From Siphonodentalium dalli (Eukaryota > Mollusca > Scaphopoda > Gadilida > Siphonodentaliidae), in NCBI GenBank assembly GCA_032622095.1, contig CP136062.1, positions 62,001-126,000 on the forward strand: a stretch of DNA of 64,000 bases, read 5' to 3'. Both the position numbers and the translations under genes were made by a program. Positions 35,430-50,200 of this stretch are shown here, piece by piece. The notes beneath the pieces are model-generated. The model saw only the letters and a program-made list of their open reading frames with translations, had not been told where the DNA came from and ran no database searches. Numbering within the stretch: the first letter of the stretch is position 1; each line of letters starts with the position of its first letter.

Positions 35430-35840
35430 GTAAGTCAGTATTGTGTCGTGTAATCTGCAACCAACTTTCAGAATCAGTAAGTCAGTATTGTGTCGTGTAA
35501 TCTCCAACCAACTTTCAGAATCAGTAAGTCAGTATTGTGTCGTGTAATCTCCAACCAACTTTCAGAATCAGTAAGTCTCCAACCAACTTTCAGAATCAGT
35601 AAGTCAGTATTGTGTCGTGTAATCTCCAACCAACTTTCAGAATCAGTAAGTCAGTATTGTGTCGTGTAATCTCCAACCAACTTTCAGAATCAGTAAGTCA
35701 GTATTGTGTCGTGTAATCTCCAACCAACTTTCAGAATCAGTAAGTCAGTATTGTGTCGTGTAATCTCCAACCAACTTTCAGAATCAGTAAGTCAGTATTG
35801 TGTCGTGTAATCTCCAACCAACTTTCAGAATATCAAAATC
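35414..35840 (+). repeat. 47-bp tandem repeat made of the AMOP-2 exon end and its splice donor
   Basis: CCAACTTTCAGAATCAGTAA occurs at 35414 (the true exon end), 35461, 35508, 35555, 35583, 35630, 35677, 35724 and 35771, with a partial copy at 35818. Spacing is 47 bp except for one shortened 28-bp unit. Each unit holds 16 nt of exon, the full donor GTAAGT and ~25 nt of intron. Each also contains CTTTCAG|AATCA|GTAAGT, which mimics a 5-nt micro-exon with acceptor and donor. Confidence 0.95.
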
Positions 35841-37372
35841 AGAGTCCGTTCAAGATCAAAATTTGGGCTTAGATCCACCCATTTTCACCAATGTTATGGT
35901 CGTTGTCGACATATAATTACCAATTATTTTGTTTTGCAGGTGATAAATTCAGTTTAAGTTAGTTATCTGATTGCTGAAAATCCAGTCATGGTCAAATTTG
36001 GGTTTGGTCAGCCCATTTTTAGTCAAGCTTGAGTTTTTGCCATGGGCTGGCGTCCGTCGTTCGTGCATGCATTGGTCTATCAAAAATTTCCTTTGGCTAA
36101 CCCAACTGGCCCCATCCCTCATCCGATACCAAACTTCACATGGATATTCAGGGTAACCTCTAGATGGTAACCACCAATTTTTAGCTTGACGCTGAAGGTG
36201 TTTTTGTTATCACTCGGAATATGCAATTTTTCGAAAGATTCTGACAGAGCTTTCAAAGCTAATTTACGGCGTTTCCAGGAGAATTTCGAACCAGTTTTTT
36301 TCCGTTTCCTGACAGTTCGATGCGCTTTACCATTTTATGATGTGTGTGCGATAAAGTATTCCATAACTTGGCCATGAAAAGCATAAGAAATAAGAAATGT
36401 TAGTATTTTCGTCCAGCTTTTGCCATATTTCTCCGACAGTGCTCTGAGGTCGAGCGAGATTATATATGACAAACTGCAGATTGTAACGGAATGCTAGACA
36501 GAATGACAAATAGCGGAACATAATTTGCAATAAAGTGGGACGGCCAATATCAGAAAGAAGTTAGCACGTAGAGGGCTTATTTTGGCATCAATAGAAGCAC
36601 CATATTTGCCCTAATTAAATATATTAACCCCCGCCAATCATAGGACACTCATATTTTTCATTATTCGGCCAACAATTTATCTACACTAAATAATGTTGAA
36701 ACCAAGGCTGCGTGACAGCTGCATAATTGCTTTTTAACAGTGAAAAATGTATGCCCATAAGAAAACTTTGAATGAAAATAAAGCTTAGGAGGATGTCAAA
36801 GTGGGTTTTTTTTCGGATTTTGGAAAAAAAATGTCGAAAAACTGTTGATGTAAAAGTGCGAAAACAAAACGACGAAAATTATGCGAAACCGACTGGCCAT
36901 AAACGATCGGTAATGTTGGAACCACAACATAGGCCTATGATTTACAACGGAAAAATCGAGATGAGGCCCAAGCGCCAGCGGTCCAGCAAAGCATCATGGA
37001 TCCGACATGGAACAAGCCCACACCACATGGAATGCTAAGCCAGACATAGAGTCATGTATCCTCCTATGTTCATATTTTAATATTGTGATGTTTATCATCA
37101 CACATGTTTATATATTTATTCAATAAAGAATCAAGAAAAATATATATACTTCACTCTTATATCAGTCAATAGGATCCACAAATGGAACTAGGTTTGACTT
37201 GGGAAATTCCCTTGCTAAAAATAGCAAAATATAACAGGAAGTCTGAGCACGTGCTCTCCGTGGGATTTCCTATTACGAATTTTCCAAATTAACTTACCAT
37301 TAACTTAATAAAACTGATAATTATGTTTTTGTATTAACTTAGTTGTTTAAGACTTAAATTTAATAGCTGATA
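35841..37372. other. Intron sequence with degenerate dispersed repeats
   Basis: 35845-36180 contains diverged phrases (ATTTGGGCTTAGATCCACCC and ATTTGGGTTTGGTCAGCCCA; CCATCCCTCATCCGATACCA) related to the degenerate repeats at 32.9-34.1 kb. An 88-codon frame at 36772-37038, rich in Lys and Arg, has no recognisable domain and no splice context. Nothing else assignable. Confidence 0.5.
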
Positions 37373-37502
37373 TACAGCAATGCCTTAAATAATTGAGAGC
37401 TTTCCGATGAATGGCAACAAGCCATATTGCCGACTAAATCCTGAAAAGTTACCCATAATTCTGCTGCGGTTAAGGAGTCGATTATTTAGGGCATTACTCT
37501 AT
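37373..37502. mobile_element. CAGT-ended foldback MITE, rearranged copy
   Basis: Starts TACAGCAATGCCTTAAATAA and ends GATTATTTAGGGCATTACTC followed by TA. The left arm is shortened and joined to the interior GAGAGCTTTCCGATGAATGG. The right arm (CTGCTGCGGTTAAGGAGTCG) is complete. Confidence 0.7.
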
Positions 37503-38240
37503 ATTGTATACCAGTACTCTAAAATGCGACTAATGATCGGTCAATCTGAGATAATGGCGAAACACAAAAATTATCAGATGCGATGCCGATCATATCGACA
37601 CCACAGACATTATTGAAGGAGACAAAGCTGTCATATTGACGAAAACAAATACGTCTGAAAAATACGGTGACAATGACGAAAAATTTATGAAAACTTGCAA
37701 TGTTATGGAATGTGATAAAATTATGACGAAAACACTGCTCATTTATTTTTTCCATATACGAAAATCATTTTGACATGACCCCTAATAAAATAGCATCTAT
37801 TACACAACATACTTGTATTCATCACAGTGAAGCGACTGTTTGGTACATCTATATACCAATTAACCCTTACACGGGAAGGTAGTACGAAAAATGGAAAAAC
37901 TACCTTCGACATCAATGGATAGAATTTACATTTGTTGATGAATTCATACGCTAGCAAAGAACACGTTATGTATAACACGACGGAGTGAGCTACTTCGCTT
38001 TCATTTCCATATACGATATGACTGTACGTTGAACCTGTATAAATGCTGCACTGAACACGACGCTGATTTATTATAAGCTTAAAGTAGACTCGGTATTTAC
38101 AAAAATAATTTCTATTTCCGCTGATTTATTCCATATAATCGGGATTATTTTGTATAAAGATGTAGGACTAGACACAAGGAATGTATTTGTGTGCTAAAAT
38201 ATTTCCACTTCTGATCAACATAACGAGGTAACAGATTGGT
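37503..38240. other. Intron sequence without recognised features
   Basis: AT-rich, non-repetitive, up to the edge of the VWD array. Short open frames on both strands are not recognised. Confidence 0.5.
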
Positions 38241-41200
38241 GTAGATAGATACTCATTTAATGATCTCATTTATTAATATTACAGTTGTATTGTGGGGTGA
38301 TCCACATATCGAGACGACAGATGGACGTATATACTCATTTAACGATCTCATGTATTAATATTACAGTTGTATTGTGGGGTGATCCACATATCGAGACGAC
38401 AGATGGACGTAGATACTCATTTAACGGTCTCATGTATTAATATTACAGTTGTGTTGTGGGGCGATCCACATATCGAGACGACAGATGGACGTAGATACTC
38501 ATTTAATGATCTCATGTATTAATATTACAGTTGTATTGTGGGGTGATCCACATATCGAGACGACAGATGGACGTAGATACTCATTTAATGATCTCATGTA
38601 TTATTATTACAGTTGTATTGTGGGGTGATCCACATATCGAGACGACAGATGGACGTAGATACTCATTTAATGATCTCATGTATTAATATTACAGTTGTAT
38701 TGTGGGGTGATACACATATCGAGTCGACAGATGGACGTAGATACTCATTTAGTGATCTCATGTATTAAAATTACAGTTGTATTATGGGATGATCCACATA
38801 TCGAGACGACATATGGACGTAGATACTCATTTAATGATCTCATGTATTAATATTACAGTTGTATTATGGGGTGATCCACATATCGAGACGACAGATGGAC
38901 GTAGATACTCATTTAATGATCTCATGTATTAATATTACAGTTGTATTGTGGGGTGATCCACATATCGAGTCGACAGATGGCTTAGATACTCATTTAACGG
39001 TCTCATGTATTATTACAGTTGTATTGTGGGGTGATCCACATATCGAGACGACAGATGGACGTAGATACTCATTTAATGATCTCATGTATTAATATTACAG
39101 TTGTATTGTGGTGTGATCCACATATCGAGACGACAGATGGACGTAGATACTCATTTAATGATCTCATGTATTAATATTACAGTTGTATTGTGGGGTGATC
39201 GACATGTCGAGACGACAGATGGACGTAGATACTCATTTAATGATCTCATGTATTAATATTACAGTTGTATTGTGGGGTGATCCACATATCGAGTCGACAG
39301 ATGGACGTAGATACTCATTTAATGATCTCATGTATTATTATTACAGTTGTATTGTGGGGTGATACACATATCGAGACGACAGATGGACGTAGATACTTAT
39401 TTACAGTCCCATGTACTAATATTACAGTTGTATTGTGGGGTGATCCACATATCGAGACGACAGATGGACGTAGATATTCATTTAACGGTCTCATGTATTA
39501 TTATTACAGTTGTATTGTGGGGTGATCCACATATCGAGACGACAGATGGACGTAGATACTCATTTAATGATCTCATGTATTAATATTACAGTTGTATTGT
39601 GGGGTGATCCACATATCGAGACGACAGATGGACGTAGCTACTCATTTAATGATCTCATGTATTATTACAGTTGTATTGTGGGGTGATCCACATATCGAGA
39701 CGACAGATGGACGTATATACTCATTTAATTATCTCATGTATTAATATTACAGTTGTATTGTGGGGTGATCCACACATCGAGACGACAGATGGACGTAGAT
39801 ACTCATTTAACGATCTCATGTATTAATATTACAGTTGTATTGTGGGGTGATCCACATATCGAGTCGACAGATGGACTTAGATACTCATTTAATGATCTCA
39901 TGTATTATTACAGTTGTATTGTGGGGTGATCCACATATCGAGACGACAGATGGACGTAAATATTCATTTAATGATCTCATGTATTAATATTACAGTTGTA
40001 TTGCGGGGTGATCCACATATCGAGACGACAGATGGACGTAGATATTCATTTAATGATCTCATGTATTAATATTACAGTTGTATTGTGGGGTGATCCACTT
40101 ATCGAGACGACAGATGGACGTAGATACTCATTTAACGGTCTCATGTATTAATATTACAGTTGAATTGTGGGTTGATCCACATATCGAGACGACAGATGGA
40201 CGTAGATACTCATTTAATGATCTCATGTATTAATATTACAGTTGTGTTGTGGGGTGATCCACATATCGAGTCGACAGATGGACGTAGATACTCATTTAAC
40301 GGTCTCATGTATTATTACAGTTGTATTGTGGGGTGATCCACATATCGAGACGACAGATGGACGTAGATACTCATTTAATGATCTCATGTATTAATATTAC
40401 AGTTGTATTGTGGGGTGATCCACATATCGAGACGACAGATGGACGTAGATACTCATTTAATGATCTCATGTATTAATATTACAGTTGTATTGTGGGGTGA
40501 TCCACATATCGAGACGACAGATGGACGTAGATACTCATTTAATGATCTCATGTATTAATATTACAGTTGTATTGTGGGGTGATCCACATATCGAGACGAC
40601 AGATGGACGTAGATACTCATTTAATGATCTCATGTATTAATATTACAGTTGTATTGTGGGGTGATCCACATATCGAGTCGACAGATGGACGTAGATACTC
40701 ATTTAATGATCTCATGTATTATTATTACAGTTGTATTGTGGGTGATCCACATATCGAGACGACAGATGGACGTAGATACTTATTTACAGTCCCATGTACT
40801 AATATTACAGTTGTATTGTGGGGTGATCCACATATCGAGACGACAGATGGACGTAGATATTCATTTAACGGTCTCATGTATTATTATTACAGTTGTATTG
40901 TGGGGTGATCCACATATCGAGACGACAGATGGACGTAGATACTCATTTAATGATCTCATGTATTAATATTACAGTTGTATTGTGGGGTGATCCACATATC
41001 GAGACGACAGATGGACGTAGCTACTCATTTAATGATCTCATGTATTATTACAGTTGTATTGTGGGGTGATCCACATATCGAGACGACAGATGGACGTATA
41101 TACTCATTTAATTATCTCATGTATTAATATTACAGTTGTATTGTGGGGTGATCCACACATCGAGACGACAGATGGACGTAGATACTCATTTAATGATCTC

Positions 41201-44200
41201 ATGTATTATTATTACAGTTGTATTGTGGTGTGATCCACATATCGAGACGACAGATGGACGTAGATACTCATTTAACGATCTCATGTATTATTATTACAGT
41301 TGTATTGTGGGGTGGTCCACATATCGAGACGACAGATGGACGTAGATACTCATTTAATGATCTCATGTATTATTATTACAGTTGTATTGTGGGGTGATCC
41401 ACATATCGAGACGACATATGGACGTAGATACTCATTTAATGGTCTCATGTATTAATATAACAGTTGTATTGTGGGGTGATCCACATATCGAGACGACAGA
41501 TGGACGTAGATTCTCATTTAATGATCTCATGTATTAATATTACAGTTGTATTGTGGGGTGATCCACATATCGAGTCGACAGATGGACGTAGATACTCATG
41601 TAATGATCTCATGTATTATTATTACAGTTGTTTTGTGGGGTGATCCACATATCGAAACGACAGATGGACGTAGATACTTATTTACAGTCCCATGTATTAT
41701 TACAGTTGTATTGTGGGGTGATCCACATATCGAGTCGACAGATGGACGTAGATACTCATGTAATGATCTCATGTATTATTATTACAGTTGTATTGTGGGG
41801 TGATCCACATATCGAGACGACAGATGGACGTAGCTACTCATTTAATGATCTCATGTATTATTACAGTTGTATTGTGGGTTGATCCACATATCGAGACGAC
41901 AGATGGACGTAGATATTCATTTAACGGTCTCATGTATTATTTTTACAGTTGTATTGTGGGGTGATCCACATATCGAGACGACAGATGGACGTAGATACTT
42001 ATTTACTGTCTCGTGTATTATTATTACAGTTGTATTGTGGGGTGATCCACATATCGAGACGACAGATGGACGTAGATACTCATTTAATGATCTCATGTAT
42101 TATTATTACAGTTGTATTGTGGGGTGATCCACATATCGAGACGACAGATGGACGTAGATACTCATTTAATGATCTCATGTATTATTATTACAGTTGTATT
42201 GTGGTGTGATCCACATATCGAGACGACAGATGGACGTAGATACTCATTTAACGATCTCATGTATTATTATTACAGTTGTATTGTGGGGTGGTCCACATAT
42301 CGAGACGACAGATGGACGTAGATACTCATTTAATGATCTCATGTATTATTATTACAGTTGTATTGTGGGGTGATCCACATATCGAGACGACATATGGACG
42401 TAGATACTCATTTAATGGTCTCATGTATTAATATAACAGTTGTATTGTGGGGTGATCCACATATCGAGACGACAGATGGACGTAGATTCTCATTTAATGA
42501 TCTCATGTATTAATATTACAGTTGTATTGTGGGGTGATCCACATATCGAGTCGACAGATGGACGTAGATACTCATGTAATGATCTCATGTATTATTATTA
42601 CAGTTGTTTTGTGGGGTGATCCACATATCGAAACGACAGATGGACGTAGATACTTATTTACAGTCCCATGTATTATTACAGTTGTATTGTGGGGTGATCC
42701 ACATATCGAGTCGACAGATGGACGTAGATACTCATGTAATGATCTCATGTATTATTATTACAGTTGTATTGTGGGGTGATCCACATATCGAGACGACAGA
42801 TGGACGTAGCTACTCATTTAATGATCTCATGTATTATTACAGTTGTATTGTGGGGTGATCCACATATCGAGACGACAGATGGACGTAGATACTCATTTAA
42901 TGATCTCATGTATTAATATTACAGTTGTATTGTGGGGTGATCCACATATCGAGACGACAGATGGACGTAGATACTCATTTAATGATCTCATGTATTAATA
43001 TTACAGTTGTATTGTGGGGTGATCCACATATCGAGTCGACAGATGGACGTAGATACTCATTTAATGATCTCATGTATTATTATTACAGTTGTATTGTGGG
43101 GTGATCCACATATCGAGACGACAGATGGACGTAGATACTCATTTAATGATCCCATGTACTAATATTACAGTTGTATTGTGGGGTGATCCACACATCGAGA
43201 CGACAGATGGACGTAGATATTCATTTAACGGTCTCATGTATTATTTTTACAGTTGTATTGTGGGGTGATCCAAATATCGAGACGACAGATGGACGTAGAT
43301 ACTCATTTAATGATCTCATGTATTAATATTACAGTTGTATTGTGGGGTGATCCACATATCGAGACGACAGATGGACGTAGCTACTCATTTAATGATCTCA
43401 TGTATTATTACAGTTGTATTGTGGGGTGATCCACATATCGATACGACAGATGGACGTATATACTCATTTAATTATCTCATGTATTAATATTACAGTTGTA
43501 TTGTGGGGTGATCCACACATCGAGACGACAGATGGGCGTAGATACTCATTTAACGATCTCATGTATTAATATTACAGTTGTATTGTGGGGTGATCCACAT
43601 ATCGAGTCGACAAATCGACTTAGATACTCATTTAATGATCTCATGTATTATTACAGTTGAATTGTGGGGTGATCCACATATCGAGACGACAGATGGACGT
43701 AAATATTCATTTAATGATCTCATGTATTAATATTACAGTTGTATTGCGGGGTGATCCACATATCGAGACGACAGATGGACTTAGAAACTCATTTAATGAT
43801 CTCATGTTTTATTATTACAGTTGTATTGTGGGGCGATCCACATATCGAGACGACAGATGGACGTAGATACTCATTTAATGATCTCATGTATTATTATTAC
43901 AGTTGTATTGTGGGGTGATCCACATATCGAGACGACAGATGGACGTAGATACTCATTTAATGATCTCATGTATTATTATTACAGTTGTATTGTGGGGTGA
44001 TCCACATATCGAGACGACAGATGGACGTAGATACTTATTTACTGTCTCATGTACTAATATTACAGTTGTATTGTGGGGTGATCCACATATCGAGACGACA
44101 GATGGACGTAGATACTTATTTACTGTCTCATGTACTAATATTACAGTTGTATTGTGGGGTGATCCACATATCGAGACGACAGATGGACTTAGATACTCAT

Positions 44201-47200
44201 TTAACGGTCTCATGTATTAATATTACAGTTGTATTGTGGGGTGATCCACATATCGAGACGACAGATGGACGTAGAACTTATTTACTGTCTCGTGTTCTAA
44301 TATTACAGTTGTATTGTGGGGTTATTCACATATCGAGACGACAGATGGACTTAGATACTCATTTAACGGTCTCATGTATTAATATTACAGTTGTATTGTG
44401 GGGTGATCCACATATCGAGACGACAGATGGACGTAGATACATATTTACTGTCTCGTGTACTTATATTACAGTTGTATTGTGGGGTGATCCACATATCGAG
44501 ACGACAGATGGACGTAGATACCCATTGAATGATCTCATGTATTAATATTACAGTTGTGTTGTGGGGTGATCCACATATCGAGTCGACAGATGGACGTAGA
44601 TACTCATTTAACGGTCTCATGTATTATTACAGTTGTATTGTGGGGTGATCCACATATCGAGACGACAGATGGACGTAGATACTCATTTAATGATCTCATG
44701 TATTAATATTACAGTTGTATTGTGGGGTGATCCACATATCGAGACAACAGATGGACGTAGATACTCATTTAATGATCTCATGTATTATTATTACAGTTGT
44801 ATTGTGGGGTGATCCACATATCGAGTCGACATATGGACGTAGATACTCATTTAATGATCTCATGTATTATTATTATAGTTGTATTGTGGGGTGATCCACA
44901 TATCTAGACGACAGATGGACGTAGATACTTATTTACTGTCTCATGTACTAATATTACAGTTGTATTGTGGGGTGATCCACATATCGAGTCGACATATGGA
45001 CGTAGATACTCATTTAATGATCTCATGTATTATTATTATAGTTGTATTGTGGGGTGATCCACATATCTAGACGACAGATGGACGTAGATACTTATTTACT
45101 GTCTCATGTACTAATATTACAGTTGTATTGTGGGGTGATCCACATATCGAGACGACAGATGGACTTAGATACTCATTTAACGGTCTCATGTATTAATATT
45201 ACAGTTGTATTGTGGGGTGATCCACATATCGAGACGACAGATGGACGTAGATACTTATTTAATGATCTCATGTATTATTATTACAGTTGTATTGTGGGTT
45301 GATCCACATATCGAGACGACAGATGGACGTAGATACTCATTTAATGATCTCATGTATTATTATTACAGTTGTATTGTGGTGTGATCCACATATCGAGACG
45401 ACAGATGGACGTAGATACTCATTTAACGATCTCATGTATTATTATTACAGTTGTATTGTGGGGTGGTCCACATATCGAGACGACAGATGGACGTAGATAC
45501 TCATTTAATGATCTCATGTATTATTATTACAGTTGTATTGTGGGGTGATCCACATATCGAGACGACATATGGACGTAGATACTCATTTAATGGTCTCATG
45601 TATTAATATAACAGTTGTATTGTGGGGTGATCCACATATCGAGACGACAGATGGACGTAGATTCTCATTTAATGATCTCATGTATTAATATTACAGTTGT
45701 ATTGTGGGGTGATCCACATATCGAGTCGACAGATGGACGTAGATACTCATGTAATGATCTCATGTATTATTATTACAGTTGTTTTGTGGGGTGATCCACA
45801 TATCGAAACGACAGATGGACGTAGATACTTATTTACAGTCCCATGTACTAATATTACAGTTGTATTGTGGGGTGATCCACATATCGAGACGACAGATGGA
45901 CGTAGCTACTCATTTAATGATCTCATGTATTATTACAGTTGTATTGTGGGGTGATCCACATATCGAGACGACAGATGGACGTAGATACTCATTTAATGAT
46001 CTCATGTATTAATATTACAGTTGTATTGTGGGGTGATCCACATATCGAGACGACAGATGGACGTAGATACTCATTTAATGATCTCATGTATTAATATTAC
46101 AGTTGTATTGTGGGGTGATCCACATATCGAGTCGACAGATGGACGTAGATACTCATTTAATGATCTCATGTATTATTATTACAGTTGTATTGTGGGGTGA
46201 TCCACATATCGAGACGACAGATGGACGTAGATACTCATTTAATGATCCCATGTACTAATATTACAGTTGTATTGTGGGGTGATCCACACATCGAGACGAC
46301 AGATGGACGTAGATATTCATTTAACGGTCTCATGTATTATTTTTACAGTTGTATTGTGGGGTGATCCAAATATCGAGACGACAGATGGACGTAGATACTC
46401 ATTTAATGATCTCATGTATTAATATTACAGTTGTATTGTGGGGTGATCCACATATCGAGACGACAGATGGACGTAGCTACTCATTTAATGATCTCATGTA
46501 TTATTACAGTTGTATTGTGGGGTGATCCACATATCGATACGACAGATGGACGTATATACTCATTTAATTATCTCATGTATTAATATTACAGTTGTATTGT
46601 GGGGTGATCCACACATCGAGACGACAGATGGGCGTAGATACTCATTTAACGATCTCATGTATTAATATTACAGTTGTATTGTGGGGTGATCCACATATCG
46701 AGTCGACAAATCGACTTAGATACTCATTTAATGATCTCATGTATTATTACAGTTGAATTGTGGGGTGATCCACATATCGAGACGACAGATGGACGTAAAT
46801 ATTCATTTAATGATCTCATGTATTAATATTACAGTTGTATTGCGGGGTGATCCACATATCGAGACGACAGATGGACTTAGAAACTCATTTAATGATCTCA
46901 TGTTTTATTATTACAGTTGTATTGTGGGGCGATCCACATATCGAGACGACAGATGGACGTAGATACTCATTTAATGATCTCATGTATTATTATTACAGTT
47001 GTATTGTGGGGTGATCCACATATCGAGACGACAGATGGACGTAGATACTCATTTAATGATCTCATGTATTATTATTACAGTTGTATTGTGGGGTGATCCA
47101 CATATCGAGACGACAGATGGACGTAGATACTTATTTACTGTCTCATGTACTAATATTACAGTTGTATTGTGGGGTGATCCACATATCGAGACGACAGATG

Positions 47201-50200
47201 GACGTAGATACTTATTTACTGTCTCATGTACTAATATTACAGTTGTATTGTGGGGTGATCCACATATCGAGACGACAGATGGACTTAGATACTCATTTAA
47301 CGGTCTCATGTATTAATATTACAGTTGTATTGTGGGGTGATCCACATATCGAGACGACAGATGGACGTAGAACTTATTTACTGTCTCGTGTTCTAATATT
47401 ACAGTTGTATTGTGGGGTTATTCACATATCGAGACGACAGATGGACTTAGATACTCATTTAACGGTCTCATGTATTAATATTACAGTTGTATTGTGGGGT
47501 GATCCACATATCGAGACGACAGATGGACGTAGATACATATTTACTGTCTCGTGTACTTATATTACAGTTGTATTGTGGGGTGATCCACATATCGAGACGA
47601 CAGATGGACGTAGATACTCATTTAATGATCTCATGTATTAATATTACAGTTGTGTTGTGGGGTGATCCACATATCGAGTCGACAGATGGACGTAGATACT
47701 CATTTAACGGTCTCATGTATTATTACAGTTGTATTGTGGGGTGATCCACATATCGAGACGACAGATGGACGTAGATACTCATTTAATGATCTCATGTATT
47801 AATATTACAGTTGTATTGTGGGGTGATCCACATATCGAGACGACAGATGGACGTAGATACTCATTTAATTATCTCATGTATTATTATTACAGTTGTATTG
47901 TGGGGTGATCCACATATCGAGTCGACATATGGACTTAGATACTCATTTAATAATCTCATGTATTATTATTACAGTTGTATTGTGGGGCGATCCACATATC
48001 GAGACGACAGATGGACGTAGATACTCATTTAATGATCTCATGTATTATTATTATAGTTGTATTGTGGGGTGATCCACATATCTAGACGACAGATGGACGT
48101 AGATACTTATTTACTGTCTCATGTACTAATATTACAGTTGTATTGTGGGGTGATCCACATATCGAGACGACAGATGGACTTAGATACTCATTTAACGGTC
48201 TCATGTATTAATATTACAGTTGTATTGTGGGGTGATCCACATATCGAGACGACAGATGGACGTAGATACTTATTTAATGATCTCATGTATTATTATTACA
48301 GTTGTATTGTGGGTTGATCCACATATCGAGACGACAGATGGACGTAGAACTTATTTACTGTCTCGTGTTCTAATATTACAGTTGTATTGTGGGGTGATTC
48401 ACATATCGAGACGACAGATGGACTTAGATACTCATTTAACGGTCTCATGTATTAATATTACAGTTGTATTGTGGGGTGATCCACATATCGAGACGACAGA
48501 TGGACGTAGATACTTATTTACTGTCTCGTGTACTTATATTACAGTTGTATTGTGGGGTGATCCACATATCGAGACGACAGATGGACGTAGATACTCATTT
48601 AATGATCTCATGTATTATTATTACAGTTGTATTGTGGGGTGATCCACATATCGAGACGACAGATGGACGTAGATACTCATTTAATGATCTCATGTATTAT
48701 TATTACAGTTGTATTGTGGGGTGATCCACATATCGAGACGACAGATGGACGTAGATACTCATTTAATGATCTCATGTATTATTATTACAGTTGTATTGTG
48801 GGGTGATCCACATATCGAGACGACAGATGGACGTAGATACTCATTTAACGATCTCATGTATTATTATTACAGTTGTATTGTGGGGTGATCCACATATCGA
48901 GACGACAGATGGACGTAGCTACTCATTTAATGATCTCATGTATTATTACAGTTGTATTGTGGGGTGATCCACATATCGATACGACAGATGGACGTATATA
49001 CTCATTTAATTATCTCATGTATTAATATTACAGTTGTATTGTGGGGTGATCCACACATCGAGACGACAGATGGGCGTAGATACATATTTAACGATCTCAT
49101 GTATTAATATTACAGTTGTATTGTGGGGTGATCCACATATCGAGTCGACAAATGGACTTAGATACTCATTTAATGATCTCATGTATTATTACAGTTGAAT
49201 TGTGGGGTGATCCACATATCGAGACGACAGATGGACGTAAATATTCATTTAATGATCTCATGTATTAATATTACAGTTGTATTGCGGGGTGATCCACATA
49301 TCGAGACGACAGATGGACGTAGATATTCATTTAATGATCTCATGTATTAATATTACAGTTGTATTGTGGGGTGATCCACTTATCGAGACGACAGATGGAC
49401 GTAGATACTCATTTAATGATCTCATGTATTAATATTACAGTTGTGTTGTGGGGTGATCCACATATCGAGTCGACAGATGGACGTAGATACTCATTTAACG
49501 GTCTCATGTATTATTACAGTTGTTTTGTGGGGTGATGCACATATCGAGACGACAGATGGACGTAGATACTCATTTAATGATCTCATGTATTAATATTACA
49601 GTTGTATTGTGGGGTGATCCACATATCGAGACGACAGATGGACGTAGATATTCATTTAATGATCTCATGTATTAATATTACAGTTGTATTGTGGGGTGAT
49701 CCACATATCGAGTCGACATATGGACTTAGATACTCATTTAATAATCTCATGTATTATTATTACAGTTGTATTGTGGGGCGATCCACATATCGAGACGACA
49801 GATGGACGTAGATACTCATTTAATGATCTCATGTATTATTATTATAGTTGTATTGTGGGGTGATCCACATATCTAGACGACAGATGGACGTAGATACTTA
49901 TTTACTGTCTCATGTACTAATATTACAGTTGTATTGTGGGGTGATCCACATATCGAGACGACAGATGGACTTAGATACTCATTTAACGGTCTCATGTATT
50001 AATATTACAGTTGTATTGTGGGGTGATCCACATATCGAGACGACAGATGGACGTAGATACTTATTTAATGATCTCATGTATTATTATTACAGTTGTATTG
50101 TGGGTTGATCCACATATCGAGACGACAGATGGACGTAGATACTCATTTAATGATCTCATGTATTATTATTACAGTTGTATTGTGGTGTGATCCACATATC

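Noticed and set aside
36772-37038. 88-codon Lys/Arg-rich open frame (+)
   Set aside because: Unrecognised, no splice context, composition like chance frames in AT-rich DNA.
38501-38540. TATTAAT / TACTAAT in array units as true branch points
   Set aside because: The heptamer resembles a branch-point consensus, but the A lies only about 8 nt before the AG. That is closer than usual, so I do not claim it is used.
43985-44545. 186-codon open frames of GVIHISRRQMDVDTYLLSHVL repeats in the VWD array
   Set aside because: These read the same units in alternate frames because the unit is 82 bp. Only the true exon frame gives WGDPH. No continuous coding across units.
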